Below, one piece after another: positions 22,354-32,318 of a stretch of 64,000 bases of DNA. Numbering within the stretch: position 1 is the stretch's first letter; the number at the start of each line of letters is the position of its first letter. The translations under genes and the position numbers were made by a program. Under the pieces are notes generated by a model. The model saw only the letters and a list, made by a program, of their open reading frames with translations. It was not told the origin of the DNA and did not search any database. This DNA comes from JBQQPY01 sp052258065 (GTDB lineage Bacteria > Pseudomonadota > Gammaproteobacteria > Enterobacterales > Enterobacteriaceae): positions 992,001 through 1,056,000 of the forward strand of contig JBQQPY010000002.1 of assembly GCA_052258065.1 (NCBI GenBank), in the 5' to 3' direction.

Positions 22354-23062
22354 TTATACCCAGCATTCCGCATCTCATTTTTATTTTTTATTTTAGCGAT
22401 AAAGCAGGAAGCCATAAACACATTCTTTATTTTTCTATAAATATAGATAGTTAGAGTGTTTTGTGGTCTCAGAGAGTTAGATCTTAAATCTCATATGTTT
22501 CATTATGTTTTGTTTTTTACTTGTCTTGATGTTTTCTGGGTCAATCTATAATAATTCTATTCTTTTAGAAAAAAGTCATAGTGATTATTCTATCATGAGT
22601 CACTAACCTTAGTTATTTATAACTCATTGACTGTATTTTTAATTTTTACTGATTTTTGTGTTTATTCCTAATTTAGGTTCCGCCTGATAATCATACTGCT
22701 TAATGAGGAAAAAGCAAAATGAACTTAGCCTATATCCATCATGCCACGACTAAATTAGAAAAATCAGTAAAAATTAAAAATACAGTCAATGAGTTATAAA
22801 TAACTAAGGTTAGTGACTCATGATAGAATAATCACTATGACTTTTTTCTAAAAGAATAGAATTATTATAGATTGACCCAGAAAACATCAAGACAAGTAAA
22901 AAACAAAACATAATGAAACATATGAGATTTAAGATCTAACTCTCTGAGACCACAAAACACTCTAACTATCTATATTTATAGAAAAATAAAGAATGTGTTT
23001 ATGGCTTCCTGCTTTATCGCTAAAATAAAAAATAAAAATGAGATGCGGAATGCTGGGTATAA
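22354..23062. repeat. Perfect inverted repeat, 304-bp arms, built from two MITE-like copies
   Basis: The left arm (22354-22657) and right arm (22759-23062) are exact reverse complements by eye over their whole length, with a 101-bp spacer. Each arm is a nearly complete copy of the AT-rich repeat family found elsewhere in the window, bounded by the CATTCCGCATCTC terminus. A 10-bp difference then separates the arms, and a short CTAAATTAG match follows inside the spacer. Other copies of this family in the window are much more divergent from these arms. The repeat lies between metK and an IS481 relic. Confidence 0.9.
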
Positions 23063-23084
23063 AATCTCACGCGTTTACAAGACA

Positions 23085-23345
23085 GTCAGGCAACGTTAAA
23101 GCTATTATTCCGCTCGTATTAGCCGTGATTTTGGCTTTACAGAGACAGACAAAAGTACGTAGAGTCACTGACTCTATATCCAAGAAAGATAACATCATGA
23201 AGTTTCACTTCGTATTTATAGAAAATATTTTATATCAACACCTAGATCACTAAACTCATAACTTTTAAACGCCTTGTGCTTTAGTTTTATGATTTTTTAT
23301 GTTACACAAACGCCTTAATCTGTATCTGCGTAAACATTGATTTAG
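23085..23345 (-). mobile_element. IS481-family fragment
   Basis: Minus-strand middle part of the element, with the KYLP-like codons near 23195-23240 and the start of the N-terminal region after it. Both ends are missing. Confidence 0.5.
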
Positions 23346-23349
23346 GCTA

Positions 23350-23650
23350 AAGCGCTTTTATCTATTTCGGTCTATATCCCGATAAAACAAAAATTGTAGC
23401 AATATTTATTAGAAAATAAATTTAATAGCTTAATTGATTGCACTCTACAGAGAATAAACATTTCTTGCTGCAGATTTTCTAATTAATGATTCTTAGCTTA
23501 GAAACGCTATCTTGATAGAATTTAAATCTGGTAAATAAGTCGGAAGATAAAAAAGATTAAAACAGCCTATTTAATATACACTCACCACTGCAGATACAGA
23601 GCTACCCGCCTCAGTCAATTTGATGATTCGCAAGCTTAAGTCCTCACTAT
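23350..23650 (-). mobile_element. IS630-family relic (lineage B), C-terminal end
   Basis: Minus-strand end equivalent to 10.74-10.95 kb, including the LPTYSPDLN-like to GYRPK-like stretch in degraded form. Confidence 0.55.
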
Positions 23651-24500
23651 AAAATAGACTATTTAGTCTTCAAAAAATTCGCCATAGCATATAGATTAAT
23701 GACTGTTTAATAAAACAGGAAGTTTTAGTTAGAAAAAGGCAAGCATGCAAGATAGAAAGTAATGAATATATTGATATTATTGAATTGCGATACATTAATT
23801 TAACGCATAAAGTCACCGAGTCACGAGGTATTAGCCGAGATTTTATAAAAACGTGCCTACAAGATTCGATCGTATAAACCACTGTTTTATCGAAGAAGGG
23901 CTTAAGGAAGTCATGAGCAGTAAACTAAGCAAACAGATATATGGCTGCATTGCGGATAGTCATGCCGAAGTGCATTTAATTTCGCCAAACTGCAGAAATC
24001 TTCCGGAGCGGAGAACTGAAGAACGTGCAGCCGCTTGTAAAGAAAGCCATGGAACTTAAATACCTTAAAGTATCTCGCATAAGAGAGTAAGAAACACTAA
24101 AACAACGAACCTAAACCATGAATAGAGATCCGGTTGGCTTATACCGGCCAGAAACCAATGCTAAATTCGTTGTGAGCACGTAGAACATGCTGAAGGTGCA
24201 TCAACCCTATAACTTGCTGCATCCCCCGCCTTGTATAGACAAAATTCTTCTTCAATTAATTAGAGAGAAACCCGTCGCGCTACTGTTCAAGCCTAGGAAA
24301 CCTGCGCCGACGAACTATCAATATAAACGCCCGTGGGTGTGCAATGTTTTTATGGCCAGCAAGCCGTTAGCGTGTCCTTGACTAACCAAAGTTACCAAGC
24401 ATAGAACCAGGATCGATTAGAGTTACTTTCTTAAAGATATCTCAACACAACACTCTTACTCATACTAAATTATACTGATCATGGATAATCTCAATATCCA
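23650..24500 (+). mobile_element. IS630-family relic (lineage A)
   Basis: An open piece at 23853-24059 reads RINHCFIEEGLKEVMSSK, then the HAEVHLISPNCR stretch, matching IS630 transposases. A later piece at 24187-24381 holds the CIDKILLQLI and NYQYKRPWVCNVFMASKPL segments (usually DE for DK). The C-terminal IMDNLNIHS follows. Frameshifts split it. Confidence 0.7.
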
Positions 24501-24504
24501 TAGC

Positions 24505-24905
24505 TTAGAGTACTTTTCATCTATTCCGGTTTTATTAAATAGTCATTAATCTATATGCTGTGGCTAATTTTTTCTAAGGTCTGAATAGTGCATTTAGTGA
24601 CGACGTAAGCTCTTGAATAATCGGAAAAATTAATTCGAATAGCTCTTCACCTGCAGCGATGTATAGATATTAAATTATCTATTTTGCTCTTCTTTGTCTT
24701 TTGACTTATTTACCGGATCTAAACTCTATCAAGATGGCGTTTTTAATTCTGGGATCATTGCATAGAAAAGCTACAGCAAGAAATATTGATTCGCTGCAGA
24801 ATGCGATTTCTCAAGTTATCAAGTCAGTTTCTAATAAAGATTGCTAATTTTTTTGTCACAGCGGGATATAAACTAAAATAGATGAAGACTGCTTTGTATA
24901 TCTAC
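24505..24905 (+). mobile_element. IS630-family relic (lineage B), C-terminal half
   Basis: Plus-strand reading gives PDLNSIKMAFLILGSLHRKA, then ARNIDSLQNAISQVIK, with the end just before tusE. Only this half remains. Confidence 0.6.
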
Positions 24906-24914
24906 TGGGATAGC

Positions 24915-25241
24915 TTAAAGACATTTTACCGGCTTAGGCAGGCCAGCGATTTTCGTTGCCTGCTTGGCGGGGCCCTGCGGAAACAAGCGGAAAAGGTAGC
25001 GGCTGTTCCCCCTTGCTTCACCGTAAACATGGCCCATCCCCTTTACTAGCATGCGGACGGTCGGGGTCGTATTATATTGCAAATAGAACGCACGCACAAA
25101 GTTTATTACTTGCCAGTGGGCTGCGCTAAGGGTTAGCCCTTCGGTTCGAGCAATATCAACTGCCAATGCCTTGCTCCAGTCCTGCGGTTGAATCAAATAA
25201 CCTTGAGTATCGGTTTTGATTTCTGCGTCGTTAAATTTCAT
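24915..25241 (-). CDS. tusE: TusE, DsrC-like sulfur-relay protein
   Basis: The last carrier of the TusABCDE relay that brings sulfur to MnmA for 2-thiouridine at tRNA position 34. The 108 residues match the family length. The C-terminal tail AGLPKPVKCL carries the penultimate Cys that takes the persulfide, and NSRYLFRLFPQGPAKQATK is strongly conserved. It stands just downstream of yccA on the same strand, as in E. coli, about 150 bp apart. No promoter or terminator of its own is evident. Other relay proteins and MnmA are outside this window. Confidence 0.96.
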   Translation of the reverse strand: MKFNDAEIKTDTQGYLIQPQDWSKALAVDIARTEGLTLSAAHWQVINFVRAFYLQYNTTPTVRMLVKGMGHVYGEARGNSRYLFRLFPQGPAKQATKIAGLPKPVKCL

Positions 25242-25390
25242 CGATTCCTGTTTACTAAAAATTGTCTAATCAAGAGAGGATGGCCAATCTGCAGGTCAGA
25301 AGAAACACTCCAGACTATCTAGGCATTTTCCAGAAAGAAAGGAAATAGTAGCTAGCTCAGCCACGATTAGACAATAAGAAAGCCTAGATG

Positions 25391-26050
25391 TTAGTTGCTA
25401 CGCATGCCGCTGAAAATACTCAGGAGGCTGACGAAGATATTGTATAGCGATACATAAAGGCTGACGGTAGCGCGAATGTAGTTTTTCTCTCCGCCGTGGA
25501 TAATATTGCTAGTTTCGCATAAAATTGCGCCAGAGGAAAATAAAATAAACATAACGCTTATCGCGAATGACAGTGCGGGAGTATGCAAGAAAAGATTAGA
25601 AATTACGGCAATCAGAAGCACCACAAAGCCAGCCACCATTATTCCCGAGAGGAATGACATATCTCTGCGGGTGGTGAGAACGTACGCAGAGCAGAAAAAG
25701 AACACCAGCGCGGTTCCGCCGAGCGCGAGAATAACGGCGTCCCCTGCACCGGAGGTCAGCAACATACTTAGTAGCGGCCCTAGAGTATAGCCCATGAAAC
25801 CAGTCAAGGCGAAAGTGGCAAAAATGCCAATCGGACTGTTAGCCAGACGGTAAGTTAGGAACAGCAGTCCGTAAAAACCGACAAGAATCGGGATTAAACC
25901 GGGTGACGGCAAACGTAGCAACGTGCTTATAGTGGCGGTCAGTGCCGAAAATGCTAGCGTCAGCGACAGTAAAAAATAGGTATTACGCAACACCTTGTGA
26001 GTGCTTAACAAAGAATGGTTAGGGGAGGAAGTCGCAATCAAACGATCCAT
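25391..26050 (-). CDS. yccA: YccA, Bax-inhibitor-1 family membrane protein, FtsH modulator
   Basis: An inner-membrane protein of the BI-1/TMBIM family with about seven predicted hydrophobic spans over 219 residues, the usual length. In E. coli YccA is a slow substrate and modulator of the FtsH protease, which this window also encodes intact. The N-terminus MDRLIATSS..SLLSTHKVLRNTYF and the C-terminal ETSNIIHGGE followed by NYIRATVSLYVSLYNIFVSL are family signatures. The cytosolic start region that FtsH needs for degradation is retained. Followed by tusE and preceded by the serT tRNA, matching E. coli order. Confidence 0.96.
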   Translation of the reverse strand: MDRLIATSSPNHSLLSTHKVLRNTYFLLSLTLAFSALTATISTLLRLPSPGLIPILVGFYGLLFLTYRLANSPIGIFATFALTGFMGYTLGPLLSMLLTSGAGDAVILALGGTALVFFFCSAYVLTTRRDMSFLSGIMVAGFVVLLIAVISNLFLHTPALSFAISVMFILFSSGAILCETSNIIHGGEKNYIRATVSLYVSLYNIFVSLLSIFSGMRSN

Positions 26051-26260
26051 AGTTTTTCCCTATTTATTATAAAGGTATTTAAAAGTATAATGTTTAGACA
26101 TTAAAGGTTTACTAGCGTTTCGTCTATATCTTTTACCTATCTTTACATAACAGCACCTACAGCGCTGCGGTGGCGGGCGAAGGCGTAGTAATTCTTCAGT
26201 CAATTAGCGCATAACGTTCTTTACAACCAGAATTACTCTGTTTATAGTTCTGCTCGTTGC

Positions 26261-26348
26261 GGAGGAGTGGCCGAGTGGTTGAAGGCACCGGTCTTGAAAA
26301 CCGGCAAAGGGCGACCTTTCGTGAGTTCAAATCTCACCTCCTCCGCCA
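26261..26348 (+). tRNA. serT: tRNA-Ser (anticodon TGA)
   Basis: 88 nt, including CCA. Class II tRNA with a long variable arm (AAAGG/CCTTT stem). The anticodon stem CCGGT-CTTGAAA-ACCGG gives anticodon TGA. Acceptor GGAGGAG pairs with CTCCTCC. It sits upstream of yccA on the other strand, the E. coli serT position. Confidence 0.97.
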
Positions 26349-27090
26349 TATTTGTTAACGACCAATAAATAAATTAGATAGGGAAATTAGTGTTAGTATA
26401 CTATTAGTGTATTTAATACCTTAGGAAGTAAAAGAATATTAAAACCAAGTAATCATTTAATCTTTCTGTTGTACACTAAGACTTAAGCCTCTGATTTATC
26501 CTTACTAAATAGTTGATTATCTTTTTTCTTAAAAATATCTCAGGTTAATATCCTAACCCGCACTGCATTATGTTGGTTATAGACAATCTAAAAATATATG
26601 GCTCAGCGTCGTTGTATTTAGCTGTCACGCTGTCTCAGGCTAAAGCGTTATAGAATTATAATCTCGATATCGCGCACCACATACGCAAAAATTTTTCCGG
26701 TAAGAGCTGCAATTTTATCATGAGAAACTTTAGTTCAGATGAATTTTAATTCACTACATTGAATTTATTCATAGAGTTTTCTTTATTAATTACCATTAGC
26801 TACTGTGTAATTTTTACACTACGAAAGTTTTGCAGTTCTTTCCTAAAAATTTATTGAGAGAGTTCTGCTAAATTTTTATAAAAACTATTTAATCTATATT
26901 CCTATCAAGATAATTTTCCTCATACCGCCACCTCACGTATTTTTTTATTTTTTAGATAAATGATCCCATTCTTATTTATCACGACAATATTTCCTGATTT
27001 TCCATGATCAGCGTAATTTAGTACGTGTAATGCTATTGTGCTGATATATCTTTAAAAGTGACCCGTATTTATTCTGGCTCTATGTTCATT
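26349..27090. other. Decayed stretch with an IS630 fragment
   Basis: 26515-26700 reads on the plus strand as IMLVIDNLKIYGSASLYLAV, the C-terminal part of the lineage A IS630 transposase. From about 26700 to 27090 the sequence is AT-rich and I recognise nothing. In terms of E. coli gene order this region hides a rearrangement point between the serT-yccA-tusE and truB blocks. Confidence 0.45.
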
Positions 27091-27094
27091 CCAT

Positions 27095-27890
27095 GCTCAG
27101 TCAATTTAGTTAGTTGATGACTCGCCAACATTTCACAACCCATAAAGACATTGCACAGGCTCAGACATTTGTATTCATACTCTTTTAGGATTTCCAGATC
27201 TAAACAGCAGAAATATGTATTTATTCAATCAATTGACGAAGGGTCTCGTTAATGCAAACCACTGGATACATTGCCGGATACACTAGGTCATAGAGCCGAC
27301 GATACACGTCGAGCACGTTTTCTATAGGCGCAAAAATTCGGCATTAGCTTCTGACGTTATAACCTAGCCGATCTTTGTTTTCAGTTTCAATTTTTTAGTA
27401 TGCGCTTTACTGCTTCAGGAAAAATCGTTTTAACATATTTCAATTCTATTGCATTATCGGAAAGCAGTTACAAGGTCCACGGCTCCCGTTTTTCTAGCGG
27501 TTTCCTGCAGCTTGACGCAATTAAATGCGCTTCGGTATCATAACCTAAAATCCGGTCATACACCCAGCGTCTCGGTTTACGACTCAGGACCGCCTTGAAG
27601 CCCTTCTGCGAAAAAACAATGCTAACCTGATCGATCTTGTGAGCACCCATGTGTAAAATCCAGGCTAACACTTCGTTACTCGATCGCTTTATATGCTTAA
27701 TTAATATATCGTAATTTAACAAAATCAATACATTCACAACTTTCTATGCGAGATCCTTCCCTTTGCTAACCAACGGTTTTAGTTGCGTTCTTTCTTTTGA
27801 CGTGAGGGTAATAATCTCTCTTCTATTTCTCTATTTTGCGGATTTTCTTAGCTTTGCCAGAGATACTGCAAGCGTCACTTTTTTTGAATT
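27095..27890 (-). mobile_element. IS630-family relic (lineage A)
   Basis: An open 89-codon piece at 27468-27737 reads HKIDQVSIVFSQKGFKAVL, then SRKPRRWVYDRI and the SCRKPLEKREPWTL segment. N- and C-terminal parts flank it. It is the clearest N-terminal sequence of this family in the window. Confidence 0.7.
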
Positions 27891-27899
27891 TTAAGAAAT

Positions 27900-28115
27900 G
27901 AGTTTAATTATAACTAATTAATTTTATTTATTTTAATTCTTACTAATTTTTATATTTATTCCTGATTTAAGTGCGGAATAATAAATTTTTAATCTCACGT
28001 TCTGAGTTTATAAAGCAGTCTGACTATCTATCTTTTTAGTAGATAAAGAAGTTCTTTATATTTTCTTCCTTTTTCGGTAAAATAAAAAAGAAAAAATTCT
28101 GGCAGAACTACCCAG
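27900..28115. repeat. Two MITE-like repeat ends meeting head to head
   Basis: 27905-27985 is one end in plus orientation (ending AAGTGCGGAATAAT). 27990-28115 is the other end in the opposite orientation. This is an eroded inverted pair, like the perfect one at 22.4-23.1 kb. Confidence 0.5.
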
Positions 28116-28158
28116 ATCGCCGCTTCGTATGCAAACGCAAACGTCCGACGTGATGTGC

Positions 28159-29151
28159 TCAATGCGGGCTAAAGTTAGCATATCTAAAAATATTAATATC
28201 GTAAGATAAGCAGGCACGCGGCTCGACTATCAGGCGGCGCGGCGCAAGCCGGCCTGGCGCAATGATTTTGCCGATGCCAAAAAAGCGCTCGGATTTCCCC
28301 TCGGTCAGGCGGACGAGACCAGCCTGCGACGGCACTGTAACCGCTACCGTTTGCCCAAACCTTACCCGCGCTGCAATATCAGAAGACAAATTAACTTTTG
28401 GCATCTCCGCCACTGCGCTCTCCATCGGTAACAGCAGTGCATCCAAGAGCGCTAAGGTTTCCGGCGCTTCCGGCGCGTCGGCAGCGATGGCCTGCAGCGC
28501 CGCAAGCGTTACCATATTCTCGCTGGGATACCGAGAAACCGCCAGCCGGCAAAGCGCCGTGACGTGTGCGCCGCAGCCAAGTCGCTCACCCAAATCGTCG
28601 ATAATAGTGCGAATATAAGTGCCTTTAGAGCAATGAATTTCCAGCTCTACCTCCGTCAGGCTCCAATGCTCCAGGCGCAAATCGTAAACGTAAATCGGCC
28701 GCGCATCGCGCGCGATAACGGCTCCTTCGCGAGCATATTCGTACAGTGGCCGCCCCTGATACTTCAGCGCCGAAAACATCGAGGGCACCTGCCTGCTTGC
28801 ACCTCGGAAGTAGCCTAGCGTCTCTTCCAGTCGTGCTTTGTCTAGCAATACTGGCCGGACGCTAATCGTCTGGCCCTCAGCATCAGATGTATCGGTGCGT
28901 TTGCCGAGCCGGGCAGTCACACGATAGCGTTTATCGGCTTCTAGCAGATGCTGAGAAAACTTGGTCGCTTCACCGAGACAGATAGGTAGCATACCGGTCG
29001 CCAGCGGATCTAGCGCGCCGGTATGCCCCGCCTTATTGGCACGAAACAATCGCTTCACCTTTTGCAATAGATTGTTAGACGAAAGCCCGCGCGGTTTATC
29101 CAGCAAGATAATACCGTTGATATCACGGCTATAATGACGTGGATAGCCCAT
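28159..29151 (-). CDS. truB: TruB, tRNA pseudouridine-55 synthase
   Basis: Makes pseudouridine 55 in the T loop of tRNAs and has an RNA-folding role. The catalytic Asp lies in AGHTGALDPLATGMLP, and the PUA-like C-terminal domain ends with GRLAPRRLIVE. The ATG at 29151 overlaps the rbfA TGA stop by one base (TGATG), so I prefer it to the GTG one codon upstream. The family usually ends soon after RRLVVEYPA, but this protein runs about 16 residues further (330 in all), probably because the original stop was lost. It is the last gene of the rimP-nusA-infB-rbfA-truB operon. The usual next genes rpsO and pnp are absent from this place. Confidence 0.96.
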   Translation of the reverse strand: MGYPRHYSRDINGIILLDKPRGLSSNNLLQKVKRLFRANKAGHTGALDPLATGMLPICLGEATKFSQHLLEADKRYRVTARLGKRTDTSDAEGQTISVRPVLLDKARLEETLGYFRGASRQVPSMFSALKYQGRPLYEYAREGAVIARDARPIYVYDLRLEHWSLTEVELEIHCSKGTYIRTIIDDLGERLGCGAHVTALCRLAVSRYPSENMVTLAALQAIAADAPEAPETLALLDALLLPMESAVAEMPKVNLSSDIAARVRFGQTVAVTVPSQAGLVRLTEGKSERFFGIGKIIAPGRLAPRRLIVEPRACLSYDINIFRYANFSPH

Positions 29152-29567
29152 CACTCTTCCTTACCCTCGATGCCTTCATAGTTCACCGGACTTGTACCGC
29201 GGCGCAGGCGGTCCTTTTTCATAACCTGCCTAACCACATTAGATATACGCATCCCTTCTAGCAGTGAATTATCATAGGCGAAAGTCAGCTCCGGCACCAC
29301 GCGCAGGCGCATGGCCTTACACAGCAAGCTACGAATAAAACCCGCGGCATCCTCAAGCGCGGAGACGCTAGTTTTCACCTGCTCAGGAGTGTTATCATTT
29401 AAAAAAGTGACGAAAACTTTAGCATAAGCCAGATCGCGCGAAACTTCAACGCCGGACACTGTCGCTATACCGATGCGAAGATCTTTGATTTCGCGTTGCA
29501 GGATGATAGCGATTTCCTTTTTTATCTCCTGGGCGACACGCCTGATGCGGCTATATTCTTTTGCCAT
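29151..29567 (-). CDS. rbfA: RbfA, 30S ribosome-binding factor
   Basis: A KH-type RNA-binding factor that helps 16S rRNA 5'-end maturation and late 30S assembly. The 138 residues are close to the family length, starting MAKEYSRIRRVAQEIKKE, with VSRDLAYAKVFVTFL in the KH domain. The stop codon overlaps the truB start. infB ends about 65 bp upstream, as in the enterobacterial operon. Confidence 0.96.
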   Translation of the reverse strand: MAKEYSRIRRVAQEIKKEIAIILQREIKDLRIGIATVSGVEVSRDLAYAKVFVTFLNDNTPEQVKTSVSALEDAAGFIRSLLCKAMRLRVVPELTFAYDNSLLEGMRISNVVRQVMKKDRLRRGTSPVNYEGIEGKEE

Positions 29568-29633
29568 TCTAAATTCTCCAGATAAGCAAGTGGATTTTCG
29601 CTTCCTGTAATATACGCTGACGATAACACATGA

Positions 29634-32293
29634 TTAGGTAATAATACGTTGGATCTCGATGGTTTCAAATATTTCGATCACGTCACCTGAGCGAACGTCG
29701 TTATAGTTTTTTACTCCGATACCGCATTCCATGCCGTTACGCACTTCGTTGATGTCCTCTTTAAAACGACGCAACGACTCTAATTCACCGTCGTAAATCA
29801 CCACATTTTCACGCAGCACACGGATTTTTTTATGACGCTTTACGATGCCCTCTGTTACCATACAGCCGGCGATAGCGCCGAATTTCGGTGAACGGAACAC
29901 ATGGCGCACTTCCGCTAAACCGATGATTTCCTGTTTATATTCAGGCGCCAGCATGCCGCTCATCGCCTGTTTAACTTCATTAATCAAATCGTAAATGACT
30001 GAATAATAGCGCAGCTCTAAATTTTCTGCTTCGATAACGCGGCGAGCAGATGCATCGGCACGCACGTTAAAGCCCTGCAGGATCGCGTTAGAAGCTGCTG
30101 CCAACGTTGCATCAGTCTCGGTAATACCGCCCACGCCAGAGCCGATAATCTTCACCTTTACTTCGTCGGTAGACAAGTTCTCTAGCGCGGCGCTAATAGC
30201 TTCGGCCGAACCCTGTACGTCAGACTTCAATACGATATTCAGCTCGGACACTTCACCTTCGGTCATGTTGGCGAACATGTTTTCCAATTTAGACTTTTGT
30301 TGGCGTGCCAGTTTGACGTCGCGGAACTTGCCTTGACGATACAGCGCCACTTCGCGCGCTTTCTTCTCGTCTCGCACCACCGTGACCTCATCACCCGCAA
30401 ACGATACCCCGGATAGGCCGAGGATCTCGACCGGAATTGACGGGCCAGCAGAAGCCACATTACGGCCGACTTCATCGCGCATAGCACGCACACGACCGTA
30501 CTCGAAACCGCATAGGACAATGTCGCCACGATTCAGGGTACCTTCATTTACCAGCACAGTTGCGACCGGGCCACGGCCCTTATCCAGGAAGGATTCGATA
30601 ACGACACCGCTAGCCATGCCATTACGGATTGCTTTTAGCTCCAGCACTTCCGCCTGCAGCAAAATAGCGTCTAGCAGTTCGTCAATGCCCTTGCCGGATT
30701 TTGCGGAAACATGCACGAACTGACTTTCACCGCCCCACGCTTCCGGAATAACGCCGTATTGGGTCAACTCATTCTTGATCTGCTCCGGATTTGCTTCCGG
30801 TTTATCAATCTTGTTAATCGCAACTACCACCGGTACTTTGGCTGCTTTGGCATGCTGGATAGCTTCGATAGTCTGCGGCATCACACCGTCATCGGCAGCC
30901 ACTACCAATACCACTATATCCGTCACTTTCGCACCACGGGCGCGCATTGCGGTAAAAGCCGCATGCCCCGGAGTATCCAGAAAGGTTATCATGCCATTAT
31001 CGGTTTCTACATGATAGGCCCCGATGTGCTGAGTAATACCCCCGGCTTCAGCTGCCGCCACCTTGGTAGAGCGGATATAGTCTAGGAGTGAGGTTTTACC
31101 ATGGTCGACGTGGCCCATAATAGTTACTACCGGTGCGCGAAATTCCGCGGCGCTAGAGATTCCGGTATCGCGATCGGACATGAGCCACTCTTCCAGCTCG
31201 TTCTCACGGCGCAAAATCACCTTGTGACCCATTTCTCCGGCTACCAGTTGCGCAGTTTCCTGGTCTATCACTTGGTTTATAGTCGCTATAGCACCCAGCT
31301 TCATCATTGCTTTTATAACCTGCGAACCTTTCACCGCCATCTTATTAGCCAATTCCGCTACGGTAATAGTTTCGCTGATAATCACATCGCGATTTACCGC
31401 TTGTACTGGCTTGTTAAAGCCCTGCATCAAGGTGCTGGGTTTACGCTTGATCTTACCGCCACGGCCTACGGCACGCGCTTCTTCACGATCGGCCTTAGAT
31501 TCAGACAAACGGTTGGTCTTCTTCTGTTTAGTGGTTTTACCCCGCGTGTGCGACTGCGGCGAGCGCTTTCTACTTTGCGATCGTTTTCGTCTTCAGCTTC
31601 TCGAGCGTGATGGGAAGTCGTCACATGGTAATCGGTGGCATCCTCCTCCGCCGACTCAGGCGTGTTATCCCACGTTCCGCCACGCTCTTCAGCCATACGA
31701 CGCACTTCTTCTGCGACCTGGCGAGCTTTTTCTTCGACCTTGCGATACGCTTCTTCCTCCGCTTTTCGTCTTAACTCCGCGGCCTCCGCTTCACGGCGAG
31801 CTTTTTCAGCTGCCATGGGTGACTTGGTCATAGTATTGATCTGCTGGTTAGTCAATTTATCACTTTCCGCTGCCACGCGTTTCGCTTGTTCGGCGGCTTC
31901 ACACTTCGCCTTCTCTTTGGCCATGCGTTTTACTTTTTCAGCGGCTTCACGCTGGGCCTGTTGCTGAGCCAGCTCTTCTACTTTAGCCTGTTCTTTCGCC
32001 TGCAGTTCGCGTTGCACATAAGTATGCTTTTTCCGCACTTCGATTTGCACTGACTTACTTTTACCGCCTACACTCGGAATATTCAAGGTGCTGCGAGTTT
32101 TGCGCTGCAAAGTTAATTTATTAGGCACCGTACCGCGATTGCGGTTGAGGTATGCCAGTAAGGTTTCTTTTTCCTGCTGAGTCACAGAATCTACTGCGGT
32201 TTTATCAATGCCCGCATCAGCAAATTTCTGCACTAGGCGATCGACCGAAGTCTTTATTTCTGTGGCGAGTGATTTTACGGTTGCATCTGTCAT
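29634..32293 (-). pseudogene. infB: InfB, translation initiation factor IF2, single -1 frameshift
   Basis: IF2 is a GTPase that places initiator tRNA on the ribosome. The 5' part (32293 to about 31540) encodes the N-terminal domain and a long charged helical stretch with many Ala, Glu and Lys. At GGGG (31540-31543 on the plus strand) one G is missing; restoring it gives TRGGKTTKQKK and joins SESKADREEARAV. The 3' part (stop 29634) holds the whole conserved core: IF2-N/G2, GTPase motifs GHVDHGKTS, DTPGHAAF and NKID, and the C-terminal tRNA-binding domain. The 2660-nt span implies one net -1 change in a gene of normal length. The core has a TTG at 31508 after the break and could be made separately, similar in kind to the shorter IF2 isoforms of E. 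coli, but no good ribosome-binding site is evident. Confidence 0.94.
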
Positions 32294-32318
32294 ACTATTT
32301 CTTTCCTGCTAGAGTTTA

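Noticed and set aside
30711..31085. Plus-strand open frame of 124 codons
   Set aside because: It lies opposite the conserved IF2 GTPase domain and has no family motif: a shadow frame.
31411..31833. Plus-strand open frame of 140 codons, Pro- and Leu-rich
   Set aside because: Antisense to the charged linker of IF2; composition follows from that.
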